From Nitrosopumilaceae archaeon (lineage in GTDB: Archaea > Thermoproteota > Nitrososphaeria > Nitrososphaerales > Nitrosopumilaceae), in NCBI GenBank assembly GCA_028279545.1, contig JANQNN010000044.1, positions 59,517-123,516 of the forward strand: a DNA stretch of 64,000 bases, written 5' to 3'. Below the pieces are notes generated by a model. The model worked only from the letters and a program-made list of their open reading frames with translations. It searched no databases and was not told the DNA's origin. The position numbers and the translations under genes were made by a program. Positions 42,655 to 51,764 of the stretch are shown piece by piece (position 1 is the first letter of the stretch; each line of letters starts with the position of its first letter).

Positions 42655-44619
42655 TCACTCCTTTGTCCTGTCTCGATTTTTTGAATTCTTCGGTACAGTA
42701 AATTGGAAATCAGCTCCTTTTCCTTTATCACTTTCAACACTAATTTTTCCTCCAAGTCCCTCAATAATTCCTTTTGTTACTGACAATCCCAATCCAGTTC
42801 CACCATGTTTTCTTGCATGTGTGGTATCTACCTGATAAAATTTCTTAAATAAATCCTTCTGTTTGTCTTTTGGCATACCTATACCATTATCTTTTACATG
42901 AAATAAGATTGCATCCCCATTGTCTTCAGCTGTAACCTCAATGCGTCCATTCTCATCAGGGACAAAATCAACGGCATTGAAAATTAAATTATTAAAAACT
43001 TGTTCCAGTCTATTTTTGTCACTTTGTATTTTTAGATTTCCCTTTACGTTGTAGATGTACTCGATTTTTTTTGGTTTCATTACATGTTGTAAATTTGAAT
43101 GCAAGTAATCTAAAAATTCATTTACGCTAAATTCTTTATAATCAAATCGCATTTTTTCCATATCTAATTTTTGGGCATCTAACACATCACTAATCATCAT
43201 TTGCAATCTTTTTGCGTTTCTAAGTATAGTATCAATTGCTTTTGATTGTTTCTCATTTAGGGCTCCTAGTATTTTGTGATTTTGTAAAGTTTGGCACCAT
43301 CCAATAATAGGAGTCAACGGAGTTTTTAATTCATGAGTAATCATTGAAGAGAATTCTTCTTTTTGTTTTTCCATTTTGTTGACTCTATCTATCATTCCAT
43401 TAATAGCGGTAGATACATCAGATAATTCATCCTTTGTTGATACGGTCACTTTTTTCAAGTTGGCAGGGTTTTGATTTTTGCATTCATTTGCCAGTCTATT
43501 AATTGGACCTGTAATTCTTTGAGAAAGAATAACTACTGCAATTAAACCACCTATGGATATTACAGCCGCTACTGTAGCCATTGCGGCACGAAGGGTATTG
43601 AGGCTATTTTCCCCATGTAACATTAGAGAATAAGGTTTTTCATATACGAGAATCCATTCAAAAGTAGGGAGTTTCTCATAACTTACGAAAATTTTCTCCC
43701 CGTCTTTATCATATGTCCCAGTTCCTGAAGTCGTTGTTTTCATGTTTTGGACTAAATCACTAAACTCTGCAGATCCATAAATTGTATTAATTGATGGAAA
43801 GAATTGACTTGGCTCAAAATTATCAAGATTACTTGGAATATCATTGTTTTGAGAAGCAACAATGTAAGTATCAGAATCAGCAATTACGAATCCATTTGGG
43901 TCAATGACGTACATCCTTCCAACATTAACATCAATCATTTCTTGAAATAATACTACAGGCATTTCAAAATGTAAAAACGCAGGTTGTAAATTATCAGTGG
44001 TTACAATAGGTGTGGTATATGCAAATACCCATCGCTCTATTTCAGGAGAATAATATGGGAATTGAAGATGAACATTATCTTTTTCGATTTCAAAAGAGGC
44101 TTCAAAATAAGGAGCATCTGTTTTTGTGGAAGATAAATCCTCATCAGGAGCTATCTCTTGAAAAATTAATTTTACATGCTCTTGTCCTGTGTTATCGATT
44201 ATACTTGTTTTCGCAGTAAAGAATTGACTTTGGAAATTGTACATCCATTTTTCTAATTTATCTTTGAGAATTTTTTGAGGGAGGGTAAAAATTATTATGT
44301 TTTCATCATCGTATATGTTTCCCCCTCTGGTATCAATTAATTCAAAATAATCTACAAAGATAGTATTTTGAACCGCAAAAATTAGATTCTCAGAAGCTCT
44401 ATTGTGTAAAATTTGAATTTCATTTCCTTTGGAAGTTACAACCCCTGTCATATCAACAATTTCTGATTCTAGGACTGACTCCTCAACAGATTGAAATGCG
44501 AGGCCTGACGATGTTGCTACAGCAGCTATAATTAAAATGGAAAACAAAACAATAAGTTTAACACTAATTTTTCTAAATTTACCGCTAAATTCCGATAGTA
44601 TCTCGCCCCCCTCCATCAT
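42655..44619 (-). CDS. membrane histidine kinase with Cache sensor
   Basis: 654 residues: span (about 18-38), extracellular double-Cache-like sensor (about 40-335, including PYSLMLHGE at its end), second span (about 340-365, MATVAAVISIGGLIAVVILS), HAMP linker (RITGPINRLANEC...), HisKA with the phospho-His in SSMITHELKTPLTPIIGW, and HATPase (N box VFNNLIFNAVDF, G1 DNGIGMP, G2 GGTGLGLSVTKG). Sensing of an external small molecule is likely. Coupled to the response regulator downstream. Confidence 0.93.
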   Translation of the reverse strand: MMEGGEILSEFSGKFRKISVKLIVLFSILIIAAVATSSGLAFQSVEESVLESEIVDMTGVVTSKGNEIQILHNRASENLIFAVQNTIFVDYFELIDTRGGNIYDDENIIIFTLPQKILKDKLEKWMYNFQSQFFTAKTSIIDNTGQEHVKLIFQEIAPDEDLSSTKTDAPYFEASFEIEKDNVHLQFPYYSPEIERWVFAYTTPIVTTDNLQPAFLHFEMPVVLFQEMIDVNVGRMYVIDPNGFVIADSDTYIVASQNNDIPSNLDNFEPSQFFPSINTIYGSAEFSDLVQNMKTTTSGTGTYDKDGEKIFVSYEKLPTFEWILVYEKPYSLMLHGENSLNTLRAAMATVAAVISIGGLIAVVILSQRITGPINRLANECKNQNPANLKKVTVSTKDELSDVSTAINGMIDRVNKMEKQKEEFSSMITHELKTPLTPIIGWCQTLQNHKILGALNEKQSKAIDTILRNAKRLQMMISDVLDAQKLDMEKMRFDYKEFSVNEFLDYLHSNLQHVMKPKKIEYIYNVKGNLKIQSDKNRLEQVFNNLIFNAVDFVPDENGRIEVTAEDNGDAILFHVKDNGIGMPKDKQKDLFKKFYQVDTTHARKHGGTGLGLSVTKGIIEGLGGKISVESDKGKGADFQFTVPKNSKNRDRTKE

Positions 44620-44716
44620 AGTTTTGCATTGTTTCTTGTACTTATGTAATATTATTTTGTAACAAAGACTTGGCAGAGAGGTTTTGAATTAAATACCCCT
44701 TTTTGCAATTAAAAGT

Positions 44717-44974
44717 ATGGAAATTCACGTATATGATACCTATGTCAAAGCCGCAGATGGGCATACCATGCACTTTGATGTAATTACTGGTGAAAAAGAT
44801 CACGAAAAAGCCATAGAATATGGCAAGGAGTGGCTAAAATCAATAGGTGAGGAAAATTCAGTAATGACTACCAACGAATGTCAATTTTGTCATTCGCAAG
44901 GTGCTCCCGAACCCGTTGAGCAAGAAATAAAGAAAAATGGCTACTTCATCCAAAAAATGGAAGGGTGCCCTTAA
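44717..44974 (+). CDS. DUF2024 family protein
   Basis: 85 residues matching the DUF2024 consensus: MEIHVYDTYVKAADGHTMHF at the start, NECQFCHSQGAPEPVEQEI in the middle (CxxCH) and GYFIQKMEGCP at the end. The structure of a Bacteroides homologue exists, function unknown. The C-x2-C-H could bind a metal. A gap of about 100 bases separates it from the kinase gene, which is divergent. Confidence 0.85.
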   Translation: MEIHVYDTYVKAADGHTMHFDVITGEKDHEKAIEYGKEWLKSIGEENSVMTTNECQFCHSQGAPEPVEQEIKKNGYFIQKMEGCP

Positions 44975-45024
44975 CTCTTTTTTTACAAAAAAATATTTTT
45001 TAGATTATCAAAAATAGATAGAGT

Positions 45025-45207
45025 ATGGGAGAACCCAAATACTCAAAGTGGACAGTAGAAGGCGACAAAAAAATCAAATGGATTTGTGGATGTTTTCAAA
45101 CAACTGATGGTTTTTTCAAATTCTGCGACAGACATGATGAAACCTTGAAAAGGGCTATTCAATCTCAAATTGATGAGTTAGATATGACCTTAATTGTTGA
45201 AGACTAG
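45025..45207 (+). CDS. hypothetical Cys/His-containing protein, 60 aa
   Basis: Sequence begins MGEPKYSKWTVEGDKKIKWI, then CGCF and FKFCDRHDET; the Cys, Cys, Cys, His arrangement may form a metal site. Helical tail (IQSQIDELDMTLIVED). The stop overlaps the stop of hppA by four bases. It resembles the 8794 microprotein in the style of CxC plus C-x-x-H, both in otherwise unknown proteins. Not assigned. Confidence 0.5.
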   Translation: MGEPKYSKWTVEGDKKIKWICGCFQTTDGFFKFCDRHDETLKRAIQSQIDELDMTLIVED

Positions 45208-47243
45208 AGGGCCAGAATAGCAACAAATGCAGATACGAAAACAATTGCAATTGTATTGAGTAACTTTATCACGGTATTAAGAGCTGGACCAGCGGTGTCT
45301 TTGTAAGGGTCACCAATAATATCTCCTACAACTGCGATTTTGTGTTCTTCAGATCCTTTTTCACCTTTCATTTCGATTAATTTCTTAGCATTATCCCATG
45401 CTCCACCAGTATTTGCTAGATGATAAGCTAGCAAGATGCCAGTAACAACAGCTCCCATCAATAATCCAGCTACAGCAGTTGGACCTAATACAACTCCTAA
45501 AATTATGGGAGCTATTATTGCGATAAGTGCTGGTTTCCAAAGTTCTTTAATTGATGCCACAGTTGCAATATCCACACATTTTGCGTAATCTGGTTTTGAT
45601 TTTCCGGTTAGAATTTCAGGATCTGCTTTGAACTGGCGTCTTACTTCGTCGACCATTTTTCCTGCAGCGCGGGATACACCATTGATTAACTGACCTGTGA
45701 TAATAAATGGAATCAAACCCCCAACCAATAAACCAATAATAATTGCTGGGTTTGTTAAACTATAATCTAGTTCCAATACACCTTCAAAAATATGCGAAGC
45801 TTCAAATTGAAATGCTTGAATCATTGCTAATGCAGCTAAAGCAGCACTTGCAATTGCAAATCCTTTTGTAACTGCTTTTGTAGTATTTCCAACAGCATCT
45901 ATTTCATCAGTAACCTTGCGGTTTTCTTCACCTAACCCTGTCATTTCAACTATTCCTCCGGCATTATCTGCTATTGGTCCGAAGGCATCAATACTTAGAA
46001 CAATTCCAGCAAGACTTAACATTGCCATTGCTGTTAGAGAAGTTCCAAATATTCCATAGAGAACTGGGTCAGAACCTTCAGGGGCAGTAGCTGATGCAAT
46101 AAAGTATGAAGCAATAATTGCGATAACTAGTGCAATCATAAATGGTCCAGTTGATTGCATTCCTTTGATTATTCCCATCAAAGTTAATGATGCATAACCC
46201 CATTTTGCAGAATCTGCAATCTCGATTACGGGTTTTTGTTTGTAACTTGTGTAAGTGTCTGTAATTTTTTGTATTACTGGAACCAAAACTACACCAATTA
46301 CCGTTGAACCAAACAATGCATATGCAGAGGTTGAATTATCAATAAATTGAGTAATGAAAATATAGTTTAATGCAATTGCAATTGCTGCTGAAACATAAAA
46401 TGAACGATTGAGAGGTTTCATTACATCTGTAATATTTTTTGAACCCACAATTACAACACCAATGATTGAGGCTATCATTCCTGAAGAGCCAATTAAAATT
46501 GGGTAAAGGAAAAAGTTTGGTGCTCCAATTAGTGCAGCAATTAATAATGCTGCAAGTATTGTAACGATGTAAGATTCGTAAACATCTGAACCCATTCCTG
46601 CTGCATCTCCTACATTGTCACCTACATTATCTGCAATGGTTGCTGGATTTCGAGGATCATCTTCAGGAATGTTAGCTTCAACCTTTCCAACCAAATCTGC
46701 TCCCATGTCAGCTGCTTTTGTAAAGATTCCACCTCCAATCCTAATAAATAACGCAATTAGACTTGCTCCAATTCCAACCCCTGCAATTGTAATAGGATCT
46801 GGATAAATCAAATAAAGACCAGTGATAGCTAATAGTGCCATTGCGGGAACTGCAAGACCAACAGTTGCTCCACCTCTAAAGGCCATAGCAAAAGTTTTTC
46901 CTAATCCGCTGCTGCTAAGATTTGCAGCTCTGACAGCAGCTTTAACAGTTATTTTTAATGAGATGATTCCTGCCACAGCTGAAAGTGCAGCACCAATAGC
47001 AAATGCAATTCCATTTGATCCTTGAAGAAACACTCCAATAATTACAGATAGAGCTATTGCTACTGGAACAATAATTTTCATTTCTCTTTTTAAAAATGCC
47101 GCAGCGCCTTCTTTGACAGCGTTAGAAATATCCATCATCTCTTTTGTCCCAGAAGGTTGTTTGGAAATCCAAGCAACCAAACCACCTGCAACTAGAAATG
47201 ATGCAATACCTGCCATAATTGGCAGCATTTCGGCAAGTTCCAT
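45204..47243 (-). CDS. hppA: membrane pyrophosphatase (proton pump)
   Basis: 679 residues, about 16 spans. Catalytic sequences: ADMGADLVGKVEANIPEDDP, NPATIADNVGDNVGDAAGMG, and GGAWDNAKKLIE with GDPYKDTAGPALN. Couples hydrolysis of cytosolic PPi to H+ transport across the membrane. In the K+-determining region the sequence is GNTTKAVTKG: Lys and Thr (instead of Ala and Gly/Ala) mark the potassium-independent subfamily. Complements the soluble PPase at 9591. Stop overlaps 45025-45207 by four bases. Confidence 0.95.
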   Translation of the reverse strand: MELAEMLPIMAGIASFLVAGGLVAWISKQPSGTKEMMDISNAVKEGAAAFLKREMKIIVPVAIALSVIIGVFLQGSNGIAFAIGAALSAVAGIISLKITVKAAVRAANLSSSGLGKTFAMAFRGGATVGLAVPAMALLAITGLYLIYPDPITIAGVGIGASLIALFIRIGGGIFTKAADMGADLVGKVEANIPEDDPRNPATIADNVGDNVGDAAGMGSDVYESYIVTILAALLIAALIGAPNFFLYPILIGSSGMIASIIGVVIVGSKNITDVMKPLNRSFYVSAAIAIALNYIFITQFIDNSTSAYALFGSTVIGVVLVPVIQKITDTYTSYKQKPVIEIADSAKWGYASLTLMGIIKGMQSTGPFMIALVIAIIASYFIASATAPEGSDPVLYGIFGTSLTAMAMLSLAGIVLSIDAFGPIADNAGGIVEMTGLGEENRKVTDEIDAVGNTTKAVTKGFAIASAALAALAMIQAFQFEASHIFEGVLELDYSLTNPAIIIGLLVGGLIPFIITGQLINGVSRAAGKMVDEVRRQFKADPEILTGKSKPDYAKCVDIATVASIKELWKPALIAIIAPIILGVVLGPTAVAGLLMGAVVTGILLAYHLANTGGAWDNAKKLIEMKGEKGSEEHKIAVVGDIIGDPYKDTAGPALNTVIKLLNTIAIVFVSAFVAILAL

Positions 47244-47294
47244 TCTATACTCAACTTGCCGAAATCCGGGAAATATAAATCAAGTAGCGCTGAT

Positions 47295-47657
47295 TTAGGA
47301 TCTTTTTCGATAAGGCAAAAAGGTTTTTCCCCTCAGTCCTTGGCGTACCAGTTTGTTGAATCTTTTTCCATGAGCAAGATATGGAAATCTCACATGGATT
47401 AATTCATGAACTATAGTATTTTCAAGTTCTTTCTCATTTGGGATTTTCCTAACATTAATGAAAACTAGATTGTGTTGTAAATAGGAAACTCCATAGTATT
47501 TGTAAGCCGAAGTTCTTCTCCCTTCTGTCATTTCCTTTGGCATGTCCAATACTTCTTTAGTAGACAGCAAAACCTGTGGTTCAGAAATTGAAAAGCGATT
47601 AGAATAAACTCCAATTTTTTCTAAAATTTCTAATCTAAGATCAGGAGTTAACTTCAC
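47295..47657 (-). CDS. SprT-like zinc metalloprotease domain protein, 120 aa
   Basis: The motif IVHELIHVRFPYLAHGKRFN (HExxH at about residue 88 and a later His) matches SprT/WSS1-like zinc peptidases, where the third ligand is a His in the HG-x2-F element. The rest is N-terminal mixed alpha/beta. SprT-like archaeal proteins are small and may act on DNA-protein crosslinks; no proof here. ATG at 47657. A gap of 190 bases follows upstream (47658-47846), holding only AT-rich DNA. Confidence 0.7.
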   Translation of the reverse strand: MKLTPDLRLEILEKIGVYSNRFSISEPQVLLSTKEVLDMPKEMTEGRRTSAYKYYGVSYLQHNLVFINVRKIPNEKELENTIVHELIHVRFPYLAHGKRFNKLVRQGLRGKTFLPYRKRS

Positions 47658-47846
47658 ATTTCTTTTCTCAATAAATTGGCCTATATCTTACAGAGTTAAT
47701 TTTTTTGAACAAAAATTGTATAACGTCTTTGATATGACCAAAATAATTTGAATTGATTTTTTTTTTTGAATATGCTTAAAATAAAAGGGTCAGAGTTTTA
47801 GTAGTGTAATCACAAATCATACAGCCACCGTCTCATCACACCCTAA

Positions 47847-48344
47847 TTATTCCATTAAATTAAGTAGTTTTTGTGTTTTATTTCTTATTTCGGGGTTTAT
47901 CTTTACTACAACAAGCCCCTCATTTGGTTGACCATACAAAACTATGGAATTTTCAGGAGCATTGATGCAAACCGGTATAACGAGCAGGTCTTCTTCTCCT
48001 TCAACAGTAATCCTTACCGGAGCAGTTAAACCAAATGCTTTTTTTATAATCTCAATGCTTTGACTAGTTATTTCCGCTGCAGGGTTTTCACAGGTAAGCA
48101 AGGTCAAATTATCCAATTTAGGTGTAAAACTTCGTTTTTTTCTTTTTTCCTGACCATCAATAATTTGGAGACTGGGGATTAAACCAAAATCTATCATCCT
48201 TTCCGTTGTTCTGTCTCCTACTGTAATGATGTAAGAATTTGGTGAAACGTGTTTTAGGATTTTTTCTTTATTTACATCATCATCTGAAATTAAAAGCCCT
48301 AATGGTTTTTTTAGTTCATCTCGAAGGGAAGAAGGTAGCTTCAC
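47847..48344 (-). CDS. GTP-dependent dephospho-CoA kinase (DUF359)
   Basis: 165 residues of the DUF359 family, shown in Thermococcus to phosphorylate dephospho-CoA with GTP in archaeal coenzyme A synthesis. Recognisable parts: PSSLRDELKKPLGLL at the start, SYIITVGDRTTERMIDFGLI (GDxTT motif), RITVEGEEDLLVIP and SIVLYGQPNEGLVVVKI. It lies 11 bases downstream of the Mrp gene on the same strand. In other archaea DUF359 genes sit by Rpo7/Spt4; here those are about 1.2 kb away on the other strand. Confidence 0.88.
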   Translation of the reverse strand: MKLPSSLRDELKKPLGLLISDDDVNKEKILKHVSPNSYIITVGDRTTERMIDFGLIPSLQIIDGQEKRKKRSFTPKLDNLTLLTCENPAAEITSQSIEIIKKAFGLTAPVRITVEGEEDLLVIPVCINAPENSIVLYGQPNEGLVVVKINPEIRNKTQKLLNLME

Positions 48345-48355
48345 GTAAATCGAAA

Positions 48356-49468
48356 TTAATTTGTGCTAGCCTCAGGAGCCTGTTCATCATTTGCGCTTTC
48401 AGTGGACATTTCTTCTTGAAGTCTAGATGCAATTATGCTACATTGACCAGCAATGTTTTTTGCAGCAGTTCTAAATGCAATTGCGCTTGGTGAATCAGCG
48501 TTTGAAGCCATAATTGGTTTTCCTGAATCGGATCCTGACATTATTCCTGAATTTAGTGGAATCTCACCTAAGAAAGGAATTTTGAATTGTTCACTAATCT
48601 TTTTTGCACCTCCGTCACCAAAAATGTAATGTTTGTCATTGCAATTTGGACAAACAAAATGGCTCATATTTTCTACAACACCTAATATGGGAACATTTAG
48701 TTTTTCAAACATGCCAATTGCCTTTACTGCAACATTACTTGCAACTTCTTGAGGAGTAGTTACAACTAAAATCCCAGTGATAGGTATTGTTTGTGCCAGA
48801 GTTAATGGTATATCTCCAGTACCTGGAGGAAGATCGACAATTAAATAATCTAAATCTGACCAGTTTGTGTCAACTAGGAATTGTTTTAAAATTCCAGAAA
48901 TAATGGGACCTCTATAGATTGCAGCTTGGTGAGATTGTTCAGCAAAGAAACCAAATGATACAACTTTAATGCCATGTGACTCAGCTGGTTGAAGTTTGTT
49001 TTCTTCAACTTCCATAAATCCGTCTTTCATGCCAAGCATAAGAGGAATGCTTGGACCATAGATATCAGCATCAAGCAAACCTACTTTAGCTCCCGTCTGA
49101 GAAAGTGCAAGTGCTAAGTTAAGAGATACCGTAGATTTTCCTACACCTCCTTTTCCACTTGCAACACCAATAATATTTTTGACAGTTTTCATTGCAGTAT
49201 CTTCATCAAGTGAACGGCCTTCCATAACTTTGGCTGTAACATTTAGATCAAAGTTTTTTACATCTTTTAATTCACCAATTACTTTTCTAACGTCATCTTC
49301 AATCTCCACATTAAAGGGGCAAGCTGGTGTTGTAAGTTCTAAGGTAAATTTTAGATTGCCATCATTAAGTTCTAAGTCCTTTATCATTCCCATCGAAACA
49401 ATATCTTTTTTCAAATCAGGATCAATTACAGTGCTAAGTTTCTCAAGAACTTGATCAATGCCAACCAA
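48356..49468 (-). CDS. Mrp/NBP35-type ATPase (Fe-S carrier)
   Basis: 370 residues: N-terminal MIP18/DUF59 domain (about 1-90, VLEKLSTVIDPDLKKDIVSM), deviant Walker A (VASGKGGVGKSTVSLNLA, about 105-120), and a C-terminal CxxC (FVCPNCNDKHYIFG) that bridges a [4Fe-4S] cluster at the dimer interface. The family loads Fe-S clusters onto targets in the cytosol. C-terminal tail is Glu/Ala-rich. The adjacent NadA (52 kb) is an Fe-S enzyme. Possibly one unit with the dephospho-CoA kinase gene. Confidence 0.93.
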   Translation of the reverse strand: MVGIDQVLEKLSTVIDPDLKKDIVSMGMIKDLELNDGNLKFTLELTTPACPFNVEIEDDVRKVIGELKDVKNFDLNVTAKVMEGRSLDEDTAMKTVKNIIGVASGKGGVGKSTVSLNLALALSQTGAKVGLLDADIYGPSIPLMLGMKDGFMEVEENKLQPAESHGIKVVSFGFFAEQSHQAAIYRGPIISGILKQFLVDTNWSDLDYLIVDLPPGTGDIPLTLAQTIPITGILVVTTPQEVASNVAVKAIGMFEKLNVPILGVVENMSHFVCPNCNDKHYIFGDGGAKKISEQFKIPFLGEIPLNSGIMSGSDSGKPIMASNADSPSAIAFRTAAKNIAGQCSIIASRLQEEMSTESANDEQAPEASTN

Positions 49469-49614
49469 TGGGTGAAAAAGTCATTTTACTTTATTTAAAC
49501 ATAGGTCAAAGTTATAAAAAATCCTCGAAATCGAATAATTCTCATAAAATTTTTCTTAAAATTAACCCAAATCACCCAAAGATTCATAAATTGAAATTTG
49601 GGAGTCTTTGACAG

Positions 49615-50220
49615 TTGTTTTCTATATCTACTCTAGGTGATGTTGTTAGGATTCCCCCAAGCTTGTTTGGGACCACCCTTAAGAAGGCTGCATTGAACAT
49701 TCTCAAAGAAAAGTACGAGAGTATGATAAACGCAGATTTGGGATACATTATCATGATTTTAGATGCCAAGGTTGAAGAAATGGGAAAGATGATTGCCGGA
49801 GATGGCGGAACTTTCCATAAAGTTGAATTTGATGCATTAACATTTTATCCAAAACTTCAAGAAATTGTTCATGGCGAAATTGTTGACATTACAGATTTTG
49901 GTGCATTTGTAAGAATTGGACCAACTGACGCGTTACTTCATTTATCACAAGTTATGGATGATTATCTTAAAAGTGACGTTAAATCAGGAATGATTCTAGC
50001 AAATCAAAGTGGACGCACATTAAAAGTTGGATCAACTTTGCGTGCCAGAATTACTGCTGTCTCTTTAGGAAAGGCAGCCACAATGGGCAAAATTGGAATT
50101 ACATGTAGGCAGCCATTTCTTGGAACGCAAGAATGGATTGAAGAAGAAATTAAAAAAGCAGGTGGTGGTTCAGATAAACCAGCGGAGTCATCTACCGAAG
50201 TTAAAGCAGAGGCAAGTTAG
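49615..50220 (+). CDS. rpo7: RNA polymerase subunit Rpo7 (RpoE)
   Basis: 201 residues: RNAP_Rpb7_N (SISTLGDVVRIPPSLFGTTL, about 1-75) and S1 OB-fold (about 80-165, HGEIVDITDFGAFVRIGPTD). Pairs with Rpo4 to form the RNA-binding stalk. A C-terminal Lys/Ala/Glu-rich tail follows. TTG start; the Spt4 gene starts after two bases. Confidence 0.95.
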   Translation: MFSISTLGDVVRIPPSLFGTTLKKAALNILKEKYESMINADLGYIIMILDAKVEEMGKMIAGDGGTFHKVEFDALTFYPKLQEIVHGEIVDITDFGAFVRIGPTDALLHLSQVMDDYLKSDVKSGMILANQSGRTLKVGSTLRARITAVSLGKAATMGKIGITCRQPFLGTQEWIEEEIKKAGGGSDKPAESSTEVKAEAS

Positions 50221-50222
50221 AA

Positions 50223-50411
50223 ATGGCTAGAGAAATGGCGTGTCGAAAATGTAAATTCATCACAATTGGAAAGGTTTGCTCAATTTGTAAGTCTTCAGAC
50301 TTAACTCCTGATTGGAATGGAGTAGTTTTAGTTGTAGAGCCAACCAACTCTCAAATTGCAGCAACTCTAGGAATCACAACTAAAGGCAAGTATGCTATTA
50401 AAGTAACCTAA
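50223..50411 (+). CDS. spt4: transcription elongation factor Spt4
   Basis: 62 residues, two CxxC (CRKCKFI and CSICKSSD) as a zinc ribbon, followed by DWNGVVLVVEPTNSQIAATL, the usual Spt4 body. Forms the Spt4-Spt5 clamp on RNA polymerase for processivity; formerly called subunit RpoE''. In one unit with rpo7 and nadC, gap two bases before and 60 bases after. Confidence 0.94.
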   Translation: MAREMACRKCKFITIGKVCSICKSSDLTPDWNGVVLVVEPTNSQIAATLGITTKGKYAIKVT

Positions 50412-50471
50412 AAAGGAATTAAATTTTAACTTACCAAATCTTTAAAATTCCAACCATATCCATTAACAACA

Positions 50472-51290
50472 TTGAGATTTAATTATAAAAAAGAATTAAG
50501 AAGTTTTTTGGCTGAAGATATCGGTAAAGGTGATATTACAAGTAATCTTTTATCAAAAAAAACAATATCTGCAAGAATAATTTCCCGAGAAAAAGCAATT
50601 GTTGCTGGAATAAAATTTGCAACGGAAATTTTCACAAGCAAAGGATGTCAAGTTAAAATTTTTAAAAAAGATGGTCAAGAAGTAAAACCAAACCAAAAAA
50701 TCATGATTATTTCAGGAGATGCAAGAAAAATCTTAACTTGTGAAAGAACTGCCTTGAATTTATTAACTAGAATGAGTGGAATTGCAACTCAAACCAATTT
50801 TCTTGTAAAAAAAATTGGTACAAAAAAAACTAAACTTTACGCTACGAGAAAAACAGCACCTGGTCTTCGTTATTTTGACAAAGAAGCAGTAAAAATTGGT
50901 GGTGGAGAAAAACATCGATTAAAATTAGATGAAATGGTCATGATCAAAGATAATCACATTGCAGTAAGTGATTCTCTATTAAATTTAATTAAAAATGCAA
51001 AAAAACGATACAAAAAATTTGAAGTGGAAGTTGAAAACAAAAATGATGCAATTTTAGCAGCCAAAGAAGGGGCTACAATAGTAATGTTAGATAATTTTTC
51101 TCCAAGACAAATTAAAAACACCATTCATGCTCTAAAGGAAAAAAAACTTCGAAACAGAGTAAAACTTGAAGCCTCAGGAGGAATCAATTCAAAAAATATT
51201 TCGCAATACGCTAAAACCGGCGTGGATATAATTTCGGTGGGAAGTATTACAAATTCGGTAAAGGGCATCGACCTGAGTTTAGAAATTTAG
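50472..51290 (+). CDS. nadC: nicotinate-nucleotide pyrophosphorylase
   Basis: 272 residues; converts quinolinate and PRPP to nicotinate mononucleotide, the third step of de novo NAD synthesis. Family: LAEDIGKGDITSNLLSKK, then TRKTAPGLRYFDKEAVKIGG and GGEKHRLKLDEMVMIKDNHI, and GASGGINSKNISQYAKTGVD-type end (here EASGGINSKN). TTG start. Its stop abuts the stop of the TPR gene, which lies between it and nadA/nadX on the other strand. So the NAD genes are split over two converging units. Confidence 0.95.
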   Translation: MRFNYKKELRSFLAEDIGKGDITSNLLSKKTISARIISREKAIVAGIKFATEIFTSKGCQVKIFKKDGQEVKPNQKIMIISGDARKILTCERTALNLLTRMSGIATQTNFLVKKIGTKKTKLYATRKTAPGLRYFDKEAVKIGGGEKHRLKLDEMVMIKDNHIAVSDSLLNLIKNAKKRYKKFEVEVENKNDAILAAKEGATIVMLDNFSPRQIKNTIHALKEKKLRNRVKLEASGGINSKNISQYAKTGVDIISVGSITNSVKGIDLSLEI

Positions 51291-51689
51291 TTATTTTTGA
51301 GAGTTTATTTTTTCCAATAATTCAATTACATCTTTATTTTTAGGATCAATTTCTTTTATGGTATTACAATGAATTATTGCATTTTTAGAATTACCAATTT
51401 TATAATAGGCATTTGCAGCCAGCGTTAAAACTTCCACATCATGAGTAGCTATTTCAAGAGATTTTTCAAAATATGGAATGGCGGTTCTGTATTTACCTCT
51501 AATATAATAAATCCCACCGATAATAAATAAAACATCGTTTTCATTTGGATTTTGTTTTAAAATTTCTGAACCAATTCGTAAAGCAGAGTCATATTTCTTT
51601 TCTTTTACTAATTTTCGTAATTCTTTCTTTTTTTTTGAACTGCTTTTTTTCTTGGAATCTTTTGAGCCAAAACCAAATAATCCAACCAT
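51291..51689 (-). CDS. TPR-repeat protein, 132 aa
   Basis: Short N-terminal Lys/Ser-rich stretch (KDSKKKSSSKKKKELRKLVK) then about three TPR units (SALRIGSEILKQNPNENDVL, AIPYFEKSLEIATHDVEVLT, AIIHCNTIKEIDPKNKDVIE). TPRs are protein-binding scaffolds; partner unknown. Start ATG 51689. Downstream of nadA on the same strand (75-base gap), so it might be linked to NAD synthesis only by position. Confidence 0.8.
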   Translation of the reverse strand: MVGLFGFGSKDSKKKSSSKKKKELRKLVKEKKYDSALRIGSEILKQNPNENDVLFIIGGIYYIRGKYRTAIPYFEKSLEIATHDVEVLTLAANAYYKIGNSKNAIIHCNTIKEIDPKNKDVIELLEKINSQK

Positions 51690-51764
51690 CTTAATCCAGA
51701 ATCAAACTACTCAAATAATATTCTTAACCAAAATTTATTGAAAAAGATTTGTTTAAAATTAAGA

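Noticed and set aside
46615..47025. Plus-strand ORFs across hppA
   Set aside because: Antisense shadows of the conserved membrane pyrophosphatase.
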